From NCBI GenBank assembly GCA_963971225.1, contig OZ020269.1, positions 17,606,921-17,670,920 of the forward strand: a stretch of 64,000 bases of DNA, written 5' to 3'. This document shows, piece after piece, positions 12,795 to 22,374 of the stretch (position 1 is its first letter; each line of letters starts with the position of its first letter). The notes beneath the pieces were generated by a model that was not told the DNA's origin, did not search any database, and saw only the letters and a program-made list of their open reading frames with translations. The stretch comes from Melieria omissa (lineage: Eukaryota > Arthropoda > Insecta > Diptera > Ulidiidae). Both the position numbers and the translations under genes were made by a program.

Positions 12795-12951
12795 CAGTTG
12801 CGGATTCAGGGGGTGTTTTGGGGGTTGAAACCCCCCCGAAATATTTGGATCGCCTATAAAACTACATACAAATTAAAAGGCATTTTACAAATATTAAAGA
12901 ATTACTTTTTGCAACCTCCCCCCCCGAAATATTTTTCTGAATCCGCGCCTG
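12795..12951. mobile_element. hAT-like MITE with 8-bp target duplication
   Basis: The ends GCGGATTCAG and CTGAATCCGCGCCTG are inverted copies. The 8-bp sequence GTTCAGTT stands directly outside both ends (12787-12794 and 12952-12959). An 8-bp duplication with CAGGsGCGGATT ends is typical of hAT MITEs. The left end has lost its first few bases. The interior has runs of G/C next to CGAAATATTT at both sides. It is related to the element at 51053-51212. Confidence 0.75.
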
Positions 12952-13524
12952 GTTCAGTTTAAACGTAATTTATTTTATTTTAATCAATGCTAAAACAAAT
13001 TTTGTTTGTGTTCATCTAAATTTTTTTTAATTTTTTAGAACTAACTTCAAATAAAAATGAAAAAACAATTTAAATTTAAATAGCAAATCTCTGGCTTTTA
13101 GATGCCATATTCAGTGTCGCCATCTTGAATTAAAAAAAACTAATTTATATAGTTTAAGGACCATAGACGCATGAATTTAAGAGTTATTTCTTTATGATTT
13201 CCAAAGAAAGATATAATAAAAAGTTATAGCTGAGTTAGTCAAATGGTTTTTCATGTTTGTTAAAAAAAATAAATATTAGCAAATTTTTTCATTTCGCATT
13301 TTTACTAAACTTTGATTGAACATTTTCAAAGTTCAGACGGTTGCATTGGGTTGGGGAAAAGTATTGAGCGTTTTTCTGTTCAGTTGACTTTAAAGTGTAA
13401 TATTTTTGCAACGGTTAGCTATATCTTGTAATTTTTTTCTTACATGACAAGAAACAAATCAACCGAATAATTGCGAATTTTTATTGAGATTTGTGTGTCG
13501 AGTTAAAAGTTATTGTGAAGGAAA

Positions 13525-14838
13525 GATGAGTGAAATTTCGGAAAAAATGCGTTACATTTTGTAATTTTACTACGACAAAGGGAAGAACGCGACACAGGCG
13601 CGTGAAAATATTTGTGATGTTTATGGGGAAGATACTCTATCTCAATCAACTGCCAGGAAATGGTTTGCTCGCTTTCGATCTGGAAATTTGGAAGTGAAAG
13701 ATGCTCCTCGCTCTGGTCGACCCTCTTCTTCTTCTTGACTGGCACGACAGCCCGCAACCATCCGTGTTGTGCGTGCGAATGTTTTTTACAAGGTTGGAAG
13801 GGACTTACAGTTTTATGCCGATTCCAAACAGCGAGTTGGGAGCTTTTTCATTGGCAATTTTACTCTCAGAGGTTTGCCATTTCCTGCTAAGCGGACAGCC
13901 TCCGAAAGAAAAATTGTTGTTTTTCTTTTTTTCGGTGTTATCGCAACGGAGTATTGAACTCGCGGAGTCTTGACTCGCGGCCCAACGCACTAGCCAGCTG
14001 AGCTACGGCGGCTGGTCGACCCATCACCGAAAAAGTCTGTGAAATTATGGCTAAGGTTCAAGAAGAACGTCAATTAAGTCATGACATCGCTAAGGAACTG
14101 AACATCGACTACAAAACCGTTTTGAACCACTTGCATTAAGTTGGTCTCAAAAAGAAACTCGATGTTTGGGTGCCTCATGAATTAAGTAAAAAAAATTTAA
14201 TGGACCCAGTTTCCATTTGCGATTAACTTTTAAAACGGAACGAAATCGAGCCATTTTTGAAACGTGTGGTAACAGGTGATGAAAAGTGGATCACATACGA
14301 TAATGCTGTTCAAAAACGGTCTTGATGCAAAAAGTTTTAAGCTCCAAAGCTCCTGGTGTCAGAACCAGGATTGAGGACAAGGAAGGTGATGCTGTGCGTT
14401 TGGTGGGACTACAAGGGAATAATCCATTACAAACTACTACCGCCTGTCCAAACGATTGATTTCAACCTCTACTGCCAGCAATTAATGCAATTGAAGCAAA
14501 AAAAAGAGGCCAGAATTGATCAACAGGAAATGTGTTGTGTTTCATCGCGACAACGCTAGACCACACACATTTTTGTTGACCCGCTAAAGAACTTTGGCTG
14601 GGAAGTTTTAATGCATCCACCGTATAGTCCTGACATGGCACCCTCACATTACCATTTGTTCAGATTTCTTCAAACCGCTCTTGCTGGAAAAAAATTGGTC
14701 TCAAAAAAGGGACTGCGGAAGGCACTTGGACCAGTTTTTCCAGGATAAACCCTCGGAATTTGACAACAAGGGAATAATGGTTCTGTCCAAAAAATGGCAG
14801 AAGGTTGTCGGAAAGAATGGACAATATTTGGAGCAATA
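13525..14838 (+). pseudogene. mariner transposase pseudogene
   Basis: This is a DD34D cut-and-paste transposase remnant. The start at 13525 reads MSEISEKMRYIL then a stop. The helix-turn-helix part continues (DTLSQSTARKWFARFRSGN) up to RSGRP, where the SINE interrupts, and resumes at 14023 with ITEKVCEIMAKVQEE. Later pieces include VVTGDEKWITYDN (first catalytic Asp, about 14270), VMLCVWWDYKGIIHY (about 14387) and HPPYSPDMAPSHYHLF (third catalytic Asp, about 14615). At least five in-frame stops and a frameshift around the second Asp make it non-functional even without the SINE. The segment order matches the family throughout. Confidence 0.88.
13724..14011 (-). mobile_element. tRNA-derived SINE inserted in mariner
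   Basis: The insertion is bounded by the 11-bp duplication CTGGTCGACCC (13713-13723 and 14012-14022). On the minus strand it begins with a tRNA-like head: RNA polymerase III A box TAGCTCAGCTGG (13994-14005) and B-box-like GAGTTCAATAC (13951-13961). It ends with an (AAG)n tail, seen as (CTT)n at 13724-13735. A head with A/B boxes, a unique body, a simple tail and a target duplication define a SINE. A second copy of the body lies at 48249-48448. Confidence 0.85.
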
Positions 14839-15099
14839 AAATGTTTTTTTAATTAAAAAAAATGATGTGAATATTTAATAAAAAGCGCTCAATACTTTTT
14901 CCCTAACCCAATACTTTTAAAAACATGTTGATTGAATTTTGCTACGTGCGATTTTGAGTTGCTGAAAAAAGGTCATAAAAAAACTAATCTTTTTAATTAT
15001 TTAGGTATTCAACAAGTTTTTCGAATTATTTAATTTTTAATTAATTTTTTTACATATTGCCTTATTTTGAGTATTTTTTTTACTTGTTAGTTAGTAATA

Positions 15100-16095
15100 G
15101 TATTAATTCAAATCACATGGTCACTCTAAGGGTATTTAAACTGAAAAGTGTGACAAGGCAAGGCAAGGCAAGGTGTAACAAAATTGTTATTCTAAGTATT
15201 TAATTTTCTAATTCATTTTTTTTAAACATTTCATTATCTTAAATATTTTTATATATTTGTGTATATTACAACTCGTGAAGCAAAAGTTATTAACATTATT
15301 AAATTCAAATGACGTGGTCACTCTAACTACACCCTTGTCACACTTTTTAGTTTAAAAAAGTTTAAAATTGTTTTCTAATTTTTTACTATTAAGTGTGAAA
15401 AGGGTGTAGTTAGAGTGACCATGTTATTGCATTGTATGCAATACAATATTAAAAAAAATTTGTTAGAAAATTAAAAAATTAGAAAAAAAATTATAAACTT
15501 TTTTAACCCTTATTCTCATACCCGGGTACCCGGGTGCCCACTGCGATGTATTTTCGTGAAAAAAACTGACAAATAATGAAAATTTTTTTTTTACCTTCCG
15601 GATCCTCGTAATTTAGGTGAAAAGCGAACAAATCATATCAAAATTTTATAAACACTTTTTAATTAACAAAATATTGAAAACTTAAAAATTTCATGAAATG
15701 GGTACCCGGGTACCCCGGGTGCCAAACGACGTTAGTAAGTTTGGGTATGAGAATAAGGGTTAAACTAAAACTTTTAAAAACTAAAAATTTTATATATTTT
15801 TATATATTTGTATATATTACAAATCGTGCAGCAAAATTTATAAATATTATTAAATTCAAAACACATGGTCACTCTAATTACACCCTTGTCACACTTTTCA
15901 GCTTAAAACATATTAAAATTTTTTTCTAATTTTTTAATTTTCTAACTATTTTTTTTTTAATATTGCATTATTTTTTACTATTTTTATGTAATCATATATA
16001 TTAGGAATTGTGCAGAAAAATTTATAAATATTGTTAAATTCAAATCACATGGTCACTCTAATTACATCCTTGTCACACTCTTCAGTTTCCAAAAA
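15100..16095. repeat. Cluster of GGTCACTCTAA small repeats
   Basis: The motif ATGGTCACTCTAA.TACA..CTTGTCACACTTTTCAG recurs at about 15117 (partial), 15316, 15855 and 16037, and inverted at 15420. At 15316-15420 two copies face each other and form a 105-bp MITE-like hairpin with arms of about 29 bp. Other copies are spaced by AT-rich DNA containing TATATATTTGTATATATTACAA. A short (AAGGC)4 run sits at 15151. Probably repeated insertions or unequal copies of one small element. Confidence 0.6.
15507..15759. mobile_element. TTAA-flanked MITE (CCCTTATTCTC family)
   Basis: A 253-bp element between TTAA at 15503-15506 and 15760-15763. Ends: CCCTTATTCTCATACCC and its exact inverse. Inside each end a second inverted segment, rich in CCCGGGTACCCGGG, gives the element very strong hairpin potential. 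The TTAA target suggests the piggyBac superfamily. No coding capacity. Confidence 0.85.
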
Positions 16096-16917
16096 AAAAT
16101 TAATATGAGATATTTTTTTAAATTGCTTCCACTGTAGCCACAAAAGGGCAGCTGAACCTTAAACTCACCAACATGCGCACAACAAACACACATACACACA
16201 AATGAGCGCCGCTAGACGCAGACACACAAGAAACAGCAGCAACTACGAAAAAGTGCCTGTGGGCTAAAAATGGGACCGCTGCAGACACCGACGTTAACGT
16301 TGCGCCGTTATCGTCAGACCTTGCCTTGTTGTTGTTATTGTTGCTGGTGCTGCTGCTGCTGCTGCTGCAACACTGCTGCGCTGCATGGTTAGCGATATGA
16401 AGTCGAGGCCGCGATTGCGGCGTTTTGGTTTGACGCAAATGCCTGCAGCGTTCCAAAGCAAGCAAAAAGACCCAACAACAACAGCAGCAGCAACAACAAA
16501 AAAGGCAGCAGCAGTGTGACTAAAAAGGGGGGCGGCAGGAGCAAACAAATCGCATATATGAGCACTGCAGCAGCAATCAGTTTCTCAAGTTTTCCGGCTA
16601 AAGTTGCCGATACCGAGTCACTGGCCGCATTTTGTATTCTTTGTTTTTTGTTTTTGTTATTGTATTTTTTCACTTTACTGTAACTTTATTAGAAGTTATT
16701 ATTATTATTATTTGCAATGTGCTTATGAATATGAGCGCATGTCTGTCTGTGTGTGTGTGGGTGTGTGTTGAACAAAAGTCAAGTCGGGGGCTGGTTTGTT
16801 GAAATCGCTTGCAGCCATTGGCGGCTGCAATTTGTGTTATATTTTGCTGATAATTCTCTATGTATTTGCTGGCAGCTATATTAAATCTTTTCTTTTTTGG
16901 AATTTTCTTCTTTTCAG
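16096..16917. other. Upstream DNA of twz exon; CAG/CTG-rich
   Basis: No gene called. The stretch at 16140-16640 is GC-richer, with (CTG)n/(TTG)n at 16328-16375 and (CAG/CAA)n at 16470-16515. Open frames on the minus strand are poly-Ser/Asn/Ala read-through of these triplets. A (GT)n tract is at 16747-16770. A good acceptor (polypyrimidine plus TTTTCAG, ending at 16917) closes the segment, so it probably contains the end of an upstream twz intron. Confidence 0.5.
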
Positions 16918-16930
16918 AAAAAAATGCGAT

Positions 16931-17025
16931 ATGGATCGAGAACGCGAGAGAGATACAAAATCGCTAGAGCCGCGCGATCTATCATCGACTGGGCGAATCT
17001 ATGCGAGAAGCGATATTAAAATCAG
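16931..17025 (+). other. twz: twz first placed coding exon
   Basis: Acceptor TTCTTCTTTTCAG ends at 16917 and donor AG/GTAAAC begins at 17026. The coding part gives [20 protein letters not shown] onward and ends after two bases of a codon. Exon 2 starts with exactly the one base needed, making a Ser. An overlapping out-of-frame ATG at 16924, seven bases upstream, opens a 31-codon frame and could reduce initiation at 16931. This exon has no match I can recall from memory; its support is the splice signals and phase. Confidence 0.6.
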
Positions 17026-19039
17026 GTAAACTAAACTAAACTCGAGTGTTAAAGCACAAATCAAAATTTAGTTTGAGGAAAGTATATATGGATGAGTCTT
17101 CGTTATGGCCTCTAGTGTCTTAGTCTCAACTGGACGTATGAGTAACATTTATTTGGGTGTTGAAACAATTACGGCCGGAATAAAAATTCTGTTGTTTTCT
17201 TTTCTTTTATGTTGTGTCGGAAATGAAATAAGTAATGCCTCTTTTTTTGTAAACCAACTATATGGTCATTAGGCTGACCATAAATTAAAAAAATAATAAT
17301 AATCCTACTTTTTTTACTAGAATTATCAGTTTTTTAGTAGTGTTGAGACCGCCGACGAAGAGAATCTGATTGATCTATGAGTTGATGGCTCATCTCCTCT
17401 GCCCCCATCTCCCCTCCCCATCTCCCTTCCCCATCTCCCCTCCCCATCTCCCCTCCCCATCTCCCCTCCCCATCTCCCCCATGTCCCCATCTCCCCTCCC
17501 CATCTCCCCTCCCCATCTCCCCTCGCCATCACCCCTCCCCATCTCCCCTCCTTATCTCCCCTCCCCATCTCCCTCCCATCTTCCCTCCTCATCTCCCTCC
17601 CATCTCCCCATCTCCCCTCCTCATCTCCCCTCCCATTTCCCCTCCCCATCTCCCACCCATCTCCCCATCTCCCACCCATCTCCCCATCTCCCCTCCTCAT
17701 CTCCCCTCCCATTTCCCCTCCCCATCTCCCCTCCCCATCTCCCCTCCCCATCTCCCCTCCCATCTCCCCTCCCCTCCTATCTCTCATCTCCCCTCCCCAT
17801 CTCCCCTCCCCCATCTCCCCTCCCCAATCTCACCTCCACCCGCCCATCTTCCCCTACACACAAAGTCGGTATGAATCCGGCATGTCGACGAACTGGAGTT
17901 CCGGTACCTTCCGAAGATTTTCCACCTCCATTAGACATCAAAAAAACTTCTACACCCACACACACACACACACACAGACTCAGACTCAGACGCATTTTAA
18001 TAGTAAAGTAAACCATGAATTCTCCCTCTCTGCTCTCATCGATAGCGCTTCGCCAACTGTCTCGCCAACGATCTCAAATTCCTCTTCGCCCACACCGACA
18101 CCGCCCGCTAGTTCGTCGGTGCCACCGGGCATGGGCCTGCCCGGCACCGTGGCACCGGGCGCCATTAGCGGCTCGGGCAGCACATCCTCTGCCGGCGCCA
18201 GTTCCTATCTGCATGCCAACCACAAACCCATCACTGGTATTCCGTGCGTGGCGGCCGCCTCGCGCTACACTGCGCCCGTGCACATCGACGTGGGCGGCAC
18301 CATCTACACCAGCTCGCTGGAGACGCTCACCAAGTATCCGGACTCGAAGCTGGCCAAGCTCTTCAACGGCTCCATACCGATTGTGCTGGACTCGCTGAAG
18401 CAGCACTACTTCATCGATCGCGACGGCGGCATGTTCCGGCACGTGCTCAACTTTATGAGAAACTCAAGACTTCTGATCGCCGAAGACTTTCCCGATCTGG
18501 AATTGCTGCTCGAGGAGGCGCGTTACTTCGAAGTGGAACGTAAGCAAACACATTTTCAAGTAAACTAAATTTTTTATTGACTGTTGCTCTTTGCAGCCAT
18601 GATCAAGCAGCTGGAAAGCATGCGCAAGGAGCGCGTGCGCAACGGCAACTATCTGGTGGCGCCGCCCACACCGCCTGCCCGCATCAAGACCAGCCCGCGA
18701 ACCATGGCCGCGCCCGAGTACAACTACGAGGTGGTCGCGCTGCACATATCGCCCGATCTGGGCGAGCGCATCATGTTGTCCGCAGAGCGTTCGCTACTGG
18801 ACGAGGTCTTTCCCGAGGCCAATCAGGCCACGCAGACAAGCCGCAGCGGCGTGTCGTGGAACCAGGGCGACTGGCGGCAGATCATACGTTTCCCGCTGAA
18901 CGGCTACTGCAAGCTGAACTCGGTGCAGGTGCTGACTCGGCTGCTTAATGCCGGCTTCACAATCGAGGCGAGCACTGGCGGCGGCGTCGAGGGACAGCAG
19001 TTCTCCGAGTATCTGCTGGTGCGCCGCATTCCAATGTGA
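16931..19039 (+). CDS. twz: Tiwaz-like BTB/POZ protein (KCTD1/KCTD15 family)
   Basis: Coding exons 16931-17025, 18046-18539 and 18597-19039 join in phase to 344 codons including TGA (343 residues). Residues 1-31 are charged and basic. About 32-100 are a Ser/Pro/Thr- then Gly-rich linker. About 108-205 form a BTB/POZ domain of the potassium-channel T1 type ([48 protein letters not shown]). About 240-343 form the C-terminal domain conserved in KCTD1 and KCTD15 ([42 protein letters not shown]). In vertebrates these proteins bind and repress AP-2 transcription factors; the fly orthologue Tiwaz works with TfAP-2. Exons 2 and 3 are strongly GC-rich against AT-rich surroundings. ATG 16931 is the first in-frame Met after an acceptor at 16917, but the frame stays open to that acceptor, so coding could begin further upstream. 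Family assignment is very secure; the first exon is inferred from splice sites and phase. Confidence 0.9.
17395..17835. repeat. C-rich minisatellite (13-bp unit) in twz intron
   Basis: About 33 copies of a 13-bp unit (CCCCATCTCCCCT and variants such as CTCATCTCCCCTC and CCCATTTCCCCTC). The + strand is almost purely pyrimidine, with scattered A. The array lies inside the intron 17026-18045, ending about 210 bp before the exon 2 acceptor. The minus strand carries GGGGAGATGGGGA repeats. Long open frames on both strands come from the repeat lacking stop codons and are not genes. A (CA)n tract follows at 17957-17978. Confidence 0.95.
18046..18539 (+). other. twz: twz coding exon 2 (linker and BTB domain)
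   Basis: Acceptor TCTCATCGATAG ends at 18045 after a pyrimidine tract; the donor is C/GTAAGC at 18540. The exon encodes the Ser/Pro-rich linker and almost the whole BTB domain, ending in [12 protein letters not shown]. The domain is unmistakable. The 5' boundary is the best of several AG options; the open frame itself continues upstream to 17882. Confidence 0.85.
18597..19039 (+). other. twz: twz coding exon 3 (C-terminal domain)
   Basis: Acceptor TTGCTCTTTGCAG ends at 18596; the intron is only 57 bp. The split codon C/CC restores Pro, giving EVEPMIKQLE across the junction, as in vertebrate KCTD1/15 (YFQLQPMLLEME-type). The exon ends in RRIPM and TGA. Compared with vertebrate relatives the C-terminal tail after the FSEY motif is short. 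Confidence 0.93.
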
Positions 19040-19376
19040 TAATCTCAAGGGTGGGATGTCATTTACGTTCAAGTAATTGTTTAAAACTACGTGGCAACCA
19101 TGCCGGATGGCTGACCGTTGCCGCGCAGGCATGAAGGAGGCGAAGGGAGATGGTGCAAGAGTCGCTTGTTTTCATGTCACGTCTTGTAATGGCGGTTAGT
19201 TTTTTGGGCAATAAGCAACCGAAATACTTACAAGCCAAGTGAGACAAGTGACAAGTGTACGTCGCATTAGTTGACCTTAAGTTGGCTTTGATTTGTTGCG
19301 GTTAGCGTTCAGTTGCCTTGTTTAATTTATTTATAGTGTGTAAACATTTGAAAAGCACTGATTTGTTATTTGCAAA

Positions 19377-19382
19377 AATAAA
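19377..19382 (+). terminator. Candidate twz polyadenylation signal
   Basis: First AATAAA downstream of the twz stop, 338 bp after it, in an A-rich run. Later AATAAA motifs (near 19828 and 20090) are alternatives. Confidence 0.4.
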
Positions 19383-20376
19383 AAAATTACAAAATAATTC
19401 ATTGAGAAAAAAACAGAAAAAACAAAAAAAATTATTAAATAATAAAAATATATTAATTAAATTAATTTCGTAAAAATAAATAATTTAATATAAAAAATTT
19501 AATTCAATATAAAAATTTAATACAACAAATTTAATTTAATTAAAATAAATTTAATTAATTTTAAAAATTAATTAATCTAATTCAAATTACAAAATTTAAT
19601 TTAATATAAACAATAAATTGAATTAAAATTAATTAATTTAATTAAAACTAATTTAATTAAAATCAATTAAAATACCTTTTTAATTATGTCCATGTACAAT
19701 TGTTAGTTTAAAATTATGTGAAAAAACGGTTCAAGTGTAATTATTTGATTTGTTAACTTAAGTTCAGCAACCGTAGGCGCTCGTACGCATGAGTAAGTTT
19801 GTATGTGTAAGAATTTTAGCATTTTAATAAAACATAATTATAGAAAGACACAAAATACAAAAACTTGAAGTAATTACATTGCCGAGAATTACTCAGTGTA
19901 GCGGTAAACGTAATTGAATAACAATTTTATTGAATGTAAACTATGGAACTTTTACAAAAGCCAACAACACAACACAATACAACACAACAACAACAAAAAC
20001 CAATCAAATAAACAATGAAAAACAAATGCGAAAAAAATTCCCATATGAAAACTTATCAAATAAGAAGATGTCTTGCAAACTGGTACTCAATAAAATAAAT
20101 TATAATTGAATAAATTCATTTATGGCTGGCAGTGTAGTTTTGTCGTTGACTGGAAGTGAAAGGACATTTTGTGAAAGCAATGTGAAATCAAAGTGGTTTT
20201 TCGTGTTTGCAGTATACAGTTTTACTATTGAAGTAAGTATTAACAAAGAAAATAAGAATTGTATATGGCATGTTCCCATATTGGAATCCGCAAGTTCTGC
20301 TCTCACGGATCACGTCTGTGGTGAGAGCGTTGCTTTACCAGCGAGAGCGTAGTTTTTAGTGTTGCGCTCACTGCAG
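19383..20376. other. AT-rich flank downstream of twz
   Basis: At 19430-19670 the DNA is nearly all (AATTAATTT)-type repeats. Beyond that it is ordinary AT-rich sequence with short A/CA-rich runs (19965-20000). No gene is seen; part may be twz 3' untranslated sequence if a later polyadenylation site is used. Confidence 0.5.
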
Positions 20377-21120
20377 TCTGCGTCAGCACACTCCTGCAGT
20401 GTGGGATTAGTGGGAGGTGAAGACGATTTGCTGTTGTAGTTGTTGCTCCGTTAGTACACTGCTGCAGTGGGATGATTGGGTGGTGAAGACAATGTGTTGT
20501 TGTTATTGTTGCACTGGCACACTGCTGCAGCGTGTGGGATTATTGAGAGGTGAAGACGATCTGCTGTTGTTGTTGTTGCTCCGTTAGTGCACTGCTGCAG
20601 TGGGATGATTGGGTGGTGAAAACAATGAGTTGTTGTTTTTATTGTTGCGCTGGCACACTGCTGCAGCGTGTGGGATGATTGGGAGGTGAAGGCGCTCTGC
20701 TGTTGTTGTTGTTCCGTCAGCACACTGCTGTAGTGGGATGTTTAGGAGGTGAAGACGATGAGCTGTTGTTGTTGTTGTTCCGTTTGTACACTGTTGCAGT
20801 GGGATGATTGGGTGGTGAAGACAATGTGTTGTTGTTGTTATTGTTGCGCTGGAACACTGCTGCACCGCGAGATTAATGAGAGGTGAAAACGATTTGTTGT
20901 TGTTGCGCTTGCACACTGCTGCAGTGGGATGTTAAGGAGAAAACAGACGATGTGCGGTTGTTGTTGTTCTTCCGTTAGCACACTGCTGCGGTGTGAGATT
21001 ATTGAGAGGTGAAGACGATGAGCTGTTGTTGTTGTTGTTCTTCCGTTAGCACATTGCTGCAGTGTGGGATTATTGGGTGGTGAAGACAATGTGCTGTTGT
21101 TGTTGTTGTTGTTGCGCTGG
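20377..21120. repeat. Minisatellite, 11 units of about 60-70 bp
   Basis: Each unit has the order CACACTGCTGCAGTG, GGGATTATTGGG.GGTGAAGAC, then (TTG)n and GCTCCGTTAG or GCGCTGGC. Two unit types alternate: one with ATGATTGGGTGGTGAAGACAATG, one with GTGTGGGATTATTGAGAGGTGAAGACGAT. This gives a higher-order period of about 130 bp, which breaks down toward the right. The long minus-strand frames with repeated Thr runs are read-through of the repeat; length variation shifts the frame. Confidence 0.9.
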
Positions 21121-21654
21121 CGAAAAGCCGAAACTGTATTACTACTATACTATTCTATACTATTTCCTCGCTAGCTTTTGTTCTTCTTCTATAAGCCTGC
21201 ACGGCTGCGCATATTGCTTCTTCACTCTCTGCTGACTGTAGTGTGCGCAAAATCATAGAAAAAAAGAAAGTATGGTTGGCATGGTGACTTATATGATCGA
21301 TACAAAATATGCCAAAAAAATATCAATAGTTAAAAATTTAACAAAAACAATTAAAAAGAGTATAAGGAAATTAAAAAAAAAACTTTTTGATTGGACCGCA
21401 ATAGTTTTTAATTTTCGTTCTTTCGAACATCCTTCTTTATGGCTCACATGCAATGCTTTCGTAAAAGAACTAAAATAATAAAATCTAGTTTTTTTAATTT
21501 ACTGACAGATTTATCATTGAATCATTCTGGAGTAAAATTCTTGCACTAGTCAGATTTGTATGTATGTAAGATTCTTACAGGCTCCAAAATTCATTCAACT
21601 GAAAATTCATAATAAAGAAGTAAAATAGATTAGAATATTGAATTCTATATAAGT
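21121..21654. other. Non-coding
   Basis: AT-rich sequence with no recognisable gene or repeat. A 68-codon open frame at 21272-21478 has lysine/asparagine-rich AT-driven composition and no domain. Confidence 0.5.
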
Positions 21655-21960
21655 ACTTGCTGACCCCGCGAACTTTGTCTCGAACGACATTTGTTGTTTT
21701 TTTTATAATAACTCTTCTATGGGACGACGGGATACAAAATTTCATTGTTGTGCAACTTACAATTTGGAAGATATTCCACTATTAAAATCTGTCTCGTATG
21801 GGTGGTGCCAGGCACCCTGAAAAATAGATAGTAGCCGATTCTCAGACCTATTGAATATGCATATAAAATTTCATAAAAGTCGGTCAAGCCCTTTGGGAGG
21901 AGTATAAGACACGATAATTTTATATATAAGATATACAGAATATAGAATTTCGAAGGGGGC
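21655..21960. repeat. Dispersed repeat, CTGACCCCGCGAAC end
   Basis: Starts TGCTGACCCCGCGAACTTTGT and ends near GACACGATAATTTTATATATAAG. It contains ATAAAATTTCATAAAAGTCGGTCAAGCC and a GGGTGGTGCCAGGCACCC segment. A similar terminal sequence (inverted, GAAGTTCGCCGAGTCAG) and similar GGCGGTGCC segments occur in the repeat at 47180-48245. From general experience this type of end is common in insect dispersed repeats; I do not assign a class. Confidence 0.5.
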
Positions 21961-22374
21961 GCAAATGCCGATCCGCGCCTTCCCTACCTGAATACGGCCA
22001 TGTGTACACAAGTGAAGCGGCACTTTCATTTCATACTCATGTTTGTTGGTAGCGTGTGTTTTAGTTTGCAGAGAAAATGAGAGAAAACTAAAACGCTCGC
22101 TCTTCTGCTGGCACTGTTCTTTCTCTTAATGCTCATTAATCGCTTATAGATTGGAATGAACTACTAAGTCATTCATTCTGTGATTATCGGTGAGGCGCTA
22201 AGGTCTGAATGTTAGTAACTATTTCTATGAATTCATTCATCAAAGTGAGTCTGTGTTTCTTTGCTCTGTCTTTGACTGTCAATTCCACCTCTGCTAGTGG
22301 ACTTGTTTAAAACCACATCAGCTTCTATATAATAAGAAACGTGAGAAACATTGCCACTATATGTGAGGTATGTA
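21961..22374. other. Non-coding
   Basis: No gene or recognisable element. The right edge (22363-22374) is the target duplication of the neighbouring LINE. Confidence 0.5.

Larger units (their letters stand above)
13346..14911 (+). mobile_element. mariner element, inactivated, carrying a SINE
   Basis: Terminal inverted repeats of about 30 bp (starting TTGGGTTGGGGAAAAGTATT at 13346, inverse ending at 14911) bound the element. The right side is followed by TA; the left TA has changed to CA. Between the ends lies a broken mariner transposase interrupted by a 288-bp SINE (13724-14011). Without the SINE and one target copy the element would be about 1.27 kb, the usual mariner length. Confidence 0.9.

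Noticed and set aside
13500..14650. Small open frames within the mariner as host genes
   Set aside because: They are fragments of the broken transposase or of the SINE in other frames.
17326..18011. Long open frames on both strands over the C-rich tract (162 to 213 codons)
   Set aside because: A 13-bp unit without stop codons gives long frames on both strands; the tract lies in an intron and has no domain.
20451..21089. Minus-strand Thr/Asn/His-rich repeat proteins
   Set aside because: The repeat unit changes length so the frame shifts from unit to unit; there is no start context and no conservation of frame.
20377..21120. CRISPR-like array of repeats
   Set aside because: Units are contiguous with (TTG)n runs, repeats are imperfect, there are no unique spacers of constant size, and the genome is eukaryotic.
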